DNA of 46,026 nucleotides, taken from contig BFEA01000367.1 of assembly GCA_003427395.1 (NCBI GenBank), positions 869,117-915,142 on the forward strand, in the 5' to 3' direction. Position 1 is the first letter of the stretch, and each line of letters opens with the position of its first letter. The stretch is from Chara braunii (lineage: Eukaryota > Streptophyta > Charophyceae > Charales > Characeae). The notes beneath the pieces are model-generated. The model saw only the letters and a program-made list of their open reading frames with translations. It had not been told where the DNA came from and made no database searches. The position numbers and the translations under genes were made by a program. Below are positions 44,601 through 46,026 of this stretch, in pieces.

Positions 44601-44730
44601 GTGCCTATGTGATGATATCCTTGATGCTGATAGTATGAAACAGTTCTTGGAGAGTCAGATGGAGGCAGCAATCGTCCTTTGCAAAGGCAAGCGTGCTGAA
44701 GAAATGGAGGAACGACGGATAAAGAATGAG
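26661..44730 (+). CDS. PHD finger - coiled coil - DDT - WHIM1 domain protein, candidate ISWI remodeller accessory subunit (eight exons, incomplete at both ends)
   Basis: Eight exons with AG acceptors and GT donors join phase-correctly into 512 codons without a stop: 26661-27002, 31847-31899, 32719-32815, 35791-35879, 39164-39221, 41317-41430, 43767-44305, 44487-44730. Order in the product: acidic/basic linker (about 1-114), PHD finger (131-184), charged helix rich in Glu, Arg, Lys and Gln (about 190-280), a YPVEDLEL motif (about 282-289), DDT domain (about 325-395), and a TWPELVRRY / [20 protein letters not shown] segment like WHIM1 (about 424-480). DDT and WHIM proteins are known as DNA/linker-binding partners of ISWI ATPases, and PHD fingers often read histone H3 tails; the nuclear chromatin role is inferred from these. 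The true N terminus may be the ATG at 26697 or an unseen upstream exon. The reading continues beyond the window through the donor after 44730. Extra in-frame exons in the long introns cannot be excluded. Confidence 0.82.
27136..27233 (-). pseudogene. U6: U6 snRNA retropseudogene, copy 1
   Basis: The minus strand reads as a nearly full-length plant-type U6 snRNA: GTCCTTCGGGACATCC at the 5' end, then AAAATTGGAACGATACAGAG, AGATTAGCATGGCCCCT and AAGGATGACACGCAT, ending GGTCCAAATT. Instead of the run of T that ends a pol III gene, the 3' end is followed on the minus strand by a long A run (27105-27135, one G interruption). No plant USE or TATA box is seen at the usual distance upstream. A retrotransposed, poly-A-tailed copy is the best reading. 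It lies antisense in the first long intron of the PHD-DDT gene. Confidence 0.9.
28027..28111 (+). repeat. CT microsatellite
   Basis: An uninterrupted CT run of about 85 bases in the first long intron, followed by a shorter CTCT run to 28170. Overlapping Leu/Ser or Glu/Arg ORFs are artefacts. Confidence 0.95.
28245..28450 (+). repeat. Short repeats of GATTGTGAACAGCAGCG
   Basis: GATTGTGAACAGCAGCGCTT / GATTGTGAACAGCAGCGCGT / GATTGTGAACAACAGCTCTT followed by CCGCAACAAT occur at 28256, 28292 and 28415. CGAAGTTGGTCGCA occurs at 28239 and 28361. Unknown origin. Confidence 0.7.
29222..29436 (+). repeat. Tandem duplication of about 110 bp
   Basis: TGAATGGATCTGGTTTCGAT begins copies at 29224 and 29336. 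Both run through CAATGGTCTTACACAATACA to TTGTGCTTGCGAGCAATTCT. The second lacks an eight-base CTGTAGAT. High identity indicates a young event. Confidence 0.9.
29454..29611. mobile_element. TTAA-flanked element E
   Basis: Starts at TTGA (a mutated TTAA) with ACCACCAGTACATG and ends GCCATGTACTGGTGC before TTTAA. It contains GCCTCCGAAATTTTAGG, shared with the elements at 29608 and 38471. Non-coding. Confidence 0.7.
29608..29814. mobile_element. TTAA-flanked element F
   Basis: Right end GGCCCATGTGCTGGCGGT-TTAA. The left end, CGACGAATACATCGGGG after TTAA, is a degraded match to the family terminus. In reverse complement it lines up with element A along its length, including GGCGGCGCCA, AATTTCGGAGGC and CAAAGCTTG. 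It shares TTAA 29608-29611 with element E. Confidence 0.65.
29930..31110 (-). repeat. Cluster of tRNA-derived SINE-like units
   Basis: At least three diverged copies of one unit lie in the same direction. Each has, on the minus strand, a B-box-like GGTTTGATTC or AGTTTGATTCC and a D-arm-like GGTTAAGGCAT (GGTGAAGGCAT, GGTTAGGCAT). B-box positions are near 30041-30050, 30300-30310 and 30996-31006. They also share a GGGCACATGGG / CCACCTGGT flank, CTGGCTCAACAGCT-like stretches and TTCAGTAG/TTCAGTACT segments. A TA-flanked MITE (30508-30615) sits inside the cluster. None folds as an intact tRNA. Confidence 0.55.
30508..30615. mobile_element. TA-flanked MITE, copy 4
   Basis: TA-CCGTCTTCACCCGAATAG on the left and CTATTCGGGTGAAAACG-TA on the right, 108 bp. 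The interior is the main type in inverse (CCAAATACAGCTGTAATGACC). Inserted in the tRNA-like repeat cluster. Confidence 0.82.
31847..31899 (+). CDS. Exon 2 of the PHD-DDT gene: start of the PHD finger
   Basis: A 53-nt exon between ATTGAAACAG and a strong GTAAGT donor. It enters in phase 0 and leaves two bases of a Leu codon. It encodes a basic stretch ([16 protein letters not shown]) followed by the first zinc-binding Cys (residue 131). That Cys pairs with Cys134 in the next exon only after splicing, giving the required C-x2-C, and this is the main support for the junction. Confidence 0.8.
31980..32105 (+). repeat. T-run / GAAAAAACAGAACCC duplication
   Basis: A T-rich run then TTTTTGAAAAAACAGAACCC occurs at 31980 and 32070. 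The part CTCC/TTCCTTTCCATTCTGGGG recurs at about 33594. These look like poly-T-headed (poly-A-tailed on minus) retro-insert remnants. Confidence 0.6.
32719..32815 (+). CDS. Exon 3 of the PHD-DDT gene: core of the PHD finger
   Basis: A 97-nt exon between TCCTTGCAG and GTGAGG. Its first base completes the Leu codon split with exon 2 and it ends in phase 0. It encodes [16 protein letters not shown] and then [16 protein letters not shown]. This supplies Cys134, the Cys148-x2-Cys151 pair, His156 and Cys159. The [16 protein letters not shown] segment matches the PHD pattern of hydrophobic pair, C-x2-C, x4, H-x2-C. Overlapping ORFs in other frames are shadows. Confidence 0.88.
33321..33530. mobile_element. 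TTAA-flanked element G
   Basis: TTAA then ATCACCAGTACTTGGCCC. The right end is GGGCCAAGTACTGGTGGT followed by GTAA (mutated TTAA). The interior GGCTGGCGCCGCCAGCC and CGAAACGGCGTGC match element C in inverse. It lies in the intron between exons 3 and 4 of the PHD-DDT gene. Confidence 0.78.
33772..34020 (+). CDS. Unrecognised 82-codon ORF
   Basis: The second half, [20 protein letters not shown] and then [19 protein letters not shown], has globular-protein composition unlike its repeat neighbours. No family is recognised. The start codon is not ATG. It lies in the intron between exons 3 and 4 and could be a remnant of an unrelated gene or retro-insert. Confidence 0.25.
   Translation: MANYGAVRSSKLESCLVLHCKTRAEHCVCPLVIALTEVGLYYEPSGPFEKRFKWFTVDPKLKQMENNVKLGDHAVQTCYLFT
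34449..34483. other. Assembly gap (35 N)
   Basis: A short N run followed by TGTGTGGCATACTGCGC, inside the intron between exons 3 and 4. Confidence 0.99.
34535..34645 (+). repeat. Tandem 60-bp repeat with internal palindrome
   Basis: CCTACAGGCCCTGTGTCGTT occurs at 34549 and 34592, each followed by TTCAGCCTGAAAGCC or TTCAGCCTAAAAGCC then TGAAAACGAGGGCC. TCGTTTTCAG and CTGAAAACGA make a 10-bp inverted repeat. Confidence 0.7.
34811..34819 (+). promoter_or_regulatory. Candidate TATA box
   Basis: CTATATAAG in a GC-rich setting (GCCAGCA before, ACTGGCCCGCCC after). A leader-like stretch with CAG/TAG and GA repeats follows. It could drive an internal transcript or belong to a solo LTR between exons 3 and 4. 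No start codon with a good ORF follows. Confidence 0.35.
35228..35316 (+). repeat. GA microsatellite
   Basis: An uninterrupted GA run of nearly 90 bases, in the intron between exons 3 and 4. Confidence 0.95.
35485..35514. repeat. Perfect 9-bp stem hairpin
   Basis: GCCTGGCGC and GCGCCAGGC enclose a 12-base loop. It might act in RNA (terminator-like or processing) or be a chance inverted repeat. Confidence 0.45.
35791..35879 (+). CDS. Exon 4 of the PHD-DDT gene: end of the PHD finger
   Basis: An 89-nt exon between CGTTATCTAG and GTGAGA, entering in phase 0 and leaving two bases. It encodes an acidic Ala/Ser linker, then the invariant PHD Trp (residue 179) followed by the last pair Cys181-x2-Cys184 ([11 protein letters not shown]). 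The finger therefore reads C-x2-C-x13-C-x2-C-x4-H-x2-C-x21-C-x2-C. A different frame here looks like an ATG-started peptide (MAVCKV...), but the frame used is the one that completes the finger. Confidence 0.87.
37330..37365 (+). mobile_element. TA-flanked MITE, degraded left arm
   Basis: TATCGTGTTCCCCCGAACATAA matches the left arm of the 24189 copy. A right arm is not convincing downstream (only CTTCAGGGGG near 37430). Confidence 0.45.
37461..37490. repeat. Perfect 12-bp stem hairpin
   Basis: GGGGGTCTAGGT and ACCTAGACCCCC enclose the six-base loop AGAGTA. Very stable if transcribed. It lies in the intron between exons 4 and 5. Confidence 0.6.
37758..37866 (-). repeat. tRNA-derived SINE-like repeat, copy 1
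   Basis: The minus strand has a pol III A box (TGGCTGTAGTGG, 37849-37860) and B box (GGTTCGAGTCC, 37804-37814) at tRNA spacing, with a tRNA-like anticodon arm (TTGGC-loop-GCCGA) between them. Acceptor-stem pairing is not seen, so it is not a working tRNA. The same sequence returns at 37978, so it is a dispersed or tandem repeat. Confidence 0.65.
37978..38060 (-). repeat. tRNA-derived SINE-like repeat, copy 2, truncated
   Basis: This repeats copy 1 from CATTGGATCAGTA through the B box (38026-38036) and the CTCAAGAGCCAA stretch. It then breaks off exactly where the nad7 fragment starts, losing the A-box half. The junction shares AA between the two sequences. Confidence 0.65.
38059..38133 (+). 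pseudogene. nad7: Mitochondrial nad7 N-terminal fragment in nuclear DNA (NUMT-like)
   Basis: Twenty-five codons translate to [15 protein letters not shown] followed by [10 protein letters not shown], the highly conserved N terminus of the complex I 49-kDa subunit (NAD7). The reading stops matching abruptly at both ends: on the left it abuts a tRNA-like repeat, on the right unrelated sequence. Codon use is A/T-rich (ATA, TTA, AAA), as in plant and algal mitochondria, unlike the neighbours. It lies in the intron between exons 4 and 5 of the PHD-DDT gene. A tiny organelle DNA insert is likeliest. A transferred, split nuclear exon is possible but nothing downstream supports it. Confidence 0.72.
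38240..38416 (+). repeat. Long GA microsatellite
   Basis: About 175 bases of GA with one TC break and one N (38338). Its true length may be collapsed in assembly. Confidence 0.95.
38471..38555. mobile_element. TTAA-flanked element H, short derivative
   Basis: An 85-bp element, TTAA at both ends with ACCACCAGT on the left and GGTGGT on the right. It keeps CCTCTCCGAAAATTTAGGAGG, shared with element E, and looks like an internal-deletion derivative. It lies in the intron between exons 4 and 5. Confidence 0.65.
39099..39154 (+). repeat. GT microsatellite abutting an exon acceptor
   Basis: A GT run ending ten bases before the first base of exon 5 (39164), so it replaces the usual pyrimidine tract with alternating GT. 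Confidence 0.95.
39164..39221 (+). CDS. Exon 5 of the PHD-DDT gene: charged helix
   Basis: A 58-nt exon just 3' of a long GT microsatellite, between TTAATTGCAG and GTCTGT. The first base completes the Arg codon split with exon 4, and the exon ends in phase 0. It encodes [19 protein letters not shown], a charged helix likely to form a coiled coil. The weak donor (GTCTGT) is the least certain junction. The phase fit to both neighbours supports it. Confidence 0.75.
39957..40320. other. Open in both strands, unrecognised
   Basis: A plus-strand ORF (from 40024) and a minus-strand ORF (39957-40517) overlap here with balanced composition. Minus strand: [20 protein letters not shown]. Plus strand: [20 protein letters not shown]. 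Neither shows a known domain and both run into the MITE at 40323. It may be a retroelement remnant. Confidence 0.3.
40323..40431. mobile_element. TA-flanked MITE, copy 5
   Basis: TA-CCGTCTTCACCCGAATAG and TTCTATTGGGGTGAAGACAG-TA, 109 bp. The interior GTGGTATTTGGTGCAATTTTC is nearly that of copy 2. It lies in the intron between exons 5 and 6. Confidence 0.85.
41317..41430 (+). CDS. Exon 6 of the PHD-DDT gene: coiled coil
   Basis: A 114-nt exon between TTTTCATTGCAG and GTATAG, phase 0 at both ends, 38 codons. After a polar lead it encodes a continuous charged helix ([19 protein letters not shown]) that runs into exon 7. Such Glu/Arg helices commonly precede DDT domains in ISWI-partner proteins. 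Confidence 0.82.
41618..41715 (-). pseudogene. U6: U6 snRNA retropseudogene, copy 2
   Basis: A second 98-nt U6-like sequence, also on the minus strand and in an intron (between exons 6 and 7). It shares the short 5' end (GTCC..TTC..GGACATCC), the ACATCCGTTAAAATTGG variant and the GGTCCAAATT end with copy 1. It differs by point changes, for example CTGCGCAAGG where copy 1 has CTACGCAAGG. A roughly 45-base A run (T run on the plus strand, 41573-41617, with one N) follows its 3' end, again without a pol III terminator. Confidence 0.9.
42075..42186. mobile_element. TA-flanked MITE, copy 6
   Basis: TA-CCATTTTCACACGAATAGAAC and ATTCTATATGCGTGAAGACGG-TA, 112 bp. The interior still shows TTTTGTGCGATTTTCAGTTTC. 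It lies in the intron between exons 6 and 7. Confidence 0.8.
42551..42754. mobile_element. TTAA-flanked element I
   Basis: TTAA at both ends, inverted termini ACCACCACTCCA / TGGAGTGGTGGT. The interior differs from elements C and G but the terminal pattern and length (204 bp) match. It lies in the intron between exons 6 and 7. Confidence 0.75.
42808..43365 (+). repeat. Two interleaved tandem repeats
   Basis: AGTGTGAACCTGTTCACCGA with GATTTGCAGATGTCTG and GCGCCAGGCACACTATC-like ends occurs at 42808 and 42912, with a partial copy at 43302. GGAGGTCACGAAAAGGGTTT / GGAGGTCACAAAAAGGGTTT with TGTTTCATGCTTGCCG occurs at 43014 and 43135. Each copy of the second repeat ends in an A-rich AAAAAAGCAAAA stretch. 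Confidence 0.8.
43767..44305 (+). CDS. Exon 7 of the PHD-DDT gene: coiled-coil end and DDT domain
   Basis: The largest exon (539 nt), between GTGCCGTTACAG and GTATGT, phase 0 in and two bases left over. It opens with [18 protein letters not shown], then YPVEDLEL (a motif seen before DDT domains in related proteins) and an acidic spacer. The DDT domain follows: an LVPSAFG entry, then [26 protein letters not shown] and [12 protein letters not shown]. These fit the DDT pattern of three helices with Trp/Phe, a Phe-rich loop and a final leucine-rich helix. The end, [11 protein letters not shown], resembles the TWPE-x-LR motif that follows DDT in plant homologues. Confidence 0.9.
44487..44730 (+). 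CDS. Exon 8 of the PHD-DDT gene: WHIM1-like segment
   Basis: A 244-nt exon between GTTTCTGCAG and GTAAGA. The first base completes the Arg codon split with exon 7, and the exon ends in phase 0. It encodes [13 protein letters not shown], then [20 protein letters not shown] and [12 protein letters not shown]. This matches the WHIM1 theme (Tyr/Trp-x-x-Leu, a leucine-rich helix, a D-x-x-L-D turn). A charged tail ([11 protein letters not shown]) follows, and the protein must continue in exons beyond the window because no stop is met. Confidence 0.88.
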
Positions 44731-45298
44731 GTAAGAAAAAAATATTCTCAGAGAAATCTGTCCCCTTCTATCAGTGTCTTTATCTTTCTGTCACTGGTTT
44801 TGAACAATGGAGGTTCTTTCCCGGGGAAGCTTCTCTTGCTGGGAAACATGGGTGGAGATCAAGAATGTCATCATCATTCTCCACATCCTCTCCTCATATC
44901 TAGTAGAATTTCGACAGTCTGCTGTGAATCTCAAGGCACTGACTCATGCAGTAATTCTACCATCTAGCGCTGTTTCTGCCATCATAGTTTTTCTCACTTT
45001 GCCAGTTTTTTCTTTTTTTCGCGCAAAAAAATTATTATAGTGTTACTTGTGGCTTGCTAGTTATACTTGGAAAGCCTCCCACTCTCCTCTTGTAAACCTT
45101 GGCTGTTCCATTGGAACTTGAAACTTTCTGAAAATGAGCCGGGCCGACAAGCTGCTTGTTTTTTGTTGTGGCGGCTGCGTCGACTCTTTTGGGTTTGAGT
45201 TGCATTCTTAGCTCAGCTGGAAAGAGCAACAACCTTCTACATCTACATCTACATCTACATCAAGAATCACTAACGTCATATCTACCGGCCCAGGTTGC

Positions 45299-45391
45299 GG
45301 CCCGGTCACCACCCGCGGACGGCCCAGATCGCAGGCCGATGAGAAACTTTTCTCATCGGCCTGCGATCTGGATCGTCCGCAGGTGGTGACC
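45299..45391. repeat. Long near-perfect hairpin
   Basis: CCCGGTCACCACCCGCGGAC then GGCCCAGATCGCAGGCCGAT pairs with ATCGGCCTGCGATCTGGATC then GTCCGCAGGTGGTGACCGG, meeting at GAGAAACTTTTCTC. The arms are about 44 bp with only a few mismatches. Confidence 0.8.
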
Positions 45392-45626
45392 GGCCTGCAA
45401 TCTGGGCCGTGCGATACCGGTTCGGCCTGCGCAAACGGCCCTTCTGAATGCGCGCCCGCGCCCAGCCCTGAAATCGCCCTTCGAAGGGGCGGGCTTCTCA
45501 ATTGTCTCGGCCGCCCCTTCGAAGGTGTGGGCTTCTCAATTGTCTCGGCTGCTACGGCACGCGACGGCACGCTACGGCAGGCTATGGCACGCGACGGCAC
45601 ACGATGGCACACAACGTGCTCATCGT

Positions 45627-45680
<54 letters not shown>
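45627..45680 (+). repeat. CT microsatellite
   Basis: An uninterrupted CT run just before the minisatellite. Confidence 0.95.
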
Positions 45681-45685
<5 letters not shown>

Positions 45686-46026
45686 GTGCTCTTTGGTGCT
45701 CGGTGCTCATCGTGGATCCGTGCTTTTCGTCACGAGCTGATCGTGGATCCGTGCTTTGGTGCATGATCACGTGCTGATCACGGATCCGTGCTTTTCTTTG
45801 GTGCATGATCACGCGCTCATCGTCGTTCCATGCTTTTGGTGCTCGGTGCTCATCGTGGATACGTGCTTTTCGTGCTCATCGTGGATCTGTGCTTTTCTTC
45901 GGTGCATGATCACGTGCTCATCGTCGATCCGTGCTTTTCTTGCTCATCGTGGATCCATGCTTTTCTTTGGTGCATGATATGTGCTTTTTGTGCTCATCGT
46001 GGATCCGTGCTTTTCTTTGGTGCATG
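45681..46026 (+). repeat. Minisatellite reaching the window edge
   Basis: Irregular repeats built from GTGCTCATCGTGGATCCGTG, CTTTTCTTTGGTGCATGATC and ACGTGCTGATCACGGATCC. Unit length is about 25-50 bases. It includes repeated palindromes (GGATCC, TGATCA, CACGTG) and continues past the right edge. Confidence 0.85.

Larger units (their letters stand above)
44731..46026. other. Terminal intron sequence of the PHD-DDT gene, no exon seen
   Basis: After the GTAAGA donor at 44731 I find no further coding-looking segment with a matching phase-0 acceptor. The stretch holds a CTACAT hexamer run (about 45237-45260), a long hairpin, a two-copy 38-bp repeat with TTCGAAGG and GTCTCGGC (45476-45548), a run of 10-bp units like ACGGCACGCG (45548-45610), a CT microsatellite and a minisatellite. 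Confidence 0.6.

Noticed and set aside
7116-45680. CRISPR-like regular repeats among the tandem arrays
   Set aside because: The arrays are dinucleotide runs or duplications without constant repeats and unique spacers, and the genome is eukaryotic.

Overview
This is a nuclear window from a green-plant-lineage genome, most simply a streptophyte or charophyte alga, though the species cannot be fixed from sequence alone. Two U6 snRNA copies carry the plant-type 5' end (GTCC..TTC..GGACATCC) and plant-type 3' end (GGTCCAAATT). One patch encodes the start of a plant/algal mitochondrial nad7. Coding sequence lies in short exons with GT..AG introns of 0.2-4.8 kb that are full of short repeats. There are two assembly gaps (10661-10730, 34449-34483) and three single Ns (7071, 38338, 41593).

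One gene can be read with confidence. It is on the plus strand in the right half, from at least 26661 to 44730, and runs off the right edge. Eight exons (26661-27002, 31847-31899, 32719-32815, 35791-35879, 39164-39221, 41317-41430, 43767-44305, 44487-44730) join in one frame into 512 codons with no stop. The product has an acidic N-terminal linker, a complete PHD finger (Cys4-His-Cys3) split over three exons, a long charged helix, a DDT domain and a WHIM1-like segment. That makes it a candidate accessory subunit of an ISWI-type chromatin remodeller. PHD upstream of DDT is the reverse of the order I know for ACF1, BPTF and plant PTM-type proteins.

The rest is repeats and gene debris. 1-3300: C-rich unrecognised sequence, tandem duplications and a GAT-rich tract. 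3290-11825: the first members of a family of TTAA-flanked inverted-repeat elements, a 5S rRNA pseudogene, diverged tandem repeats and simple repeats. 11826-16380: an A+T-rich island with no recognisable gene. 16.4-21.4 kb: polypyrimidine DNA and low-complexity ORFs. 21.7-26.3 kb: a second, TA-flanked MITE family (one copy with a nested element) and tandem repeats just upstream of the first recognised exon. The introns of the PHD-DDT gene hold two poly-A-tailed U6 retropseudogenes, tRNA-derived SINE-like repeats, the nad7 fragment, further TTAA and TA elements and long GA/CT/GT microsatellites.

The most informative observation outside the gene concerns the TTAA family. At 8.15-8.75 kb a duplicated host sequence is present once with and once without an element, which shows directly that insertion duplicates TTAA. 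Two pairs of elements (11204-11825 and 29454-29814) sit end to end sharing one TTAA. I found no transposase, reverse transcriptase, CRISPR array or intact RNA gene.
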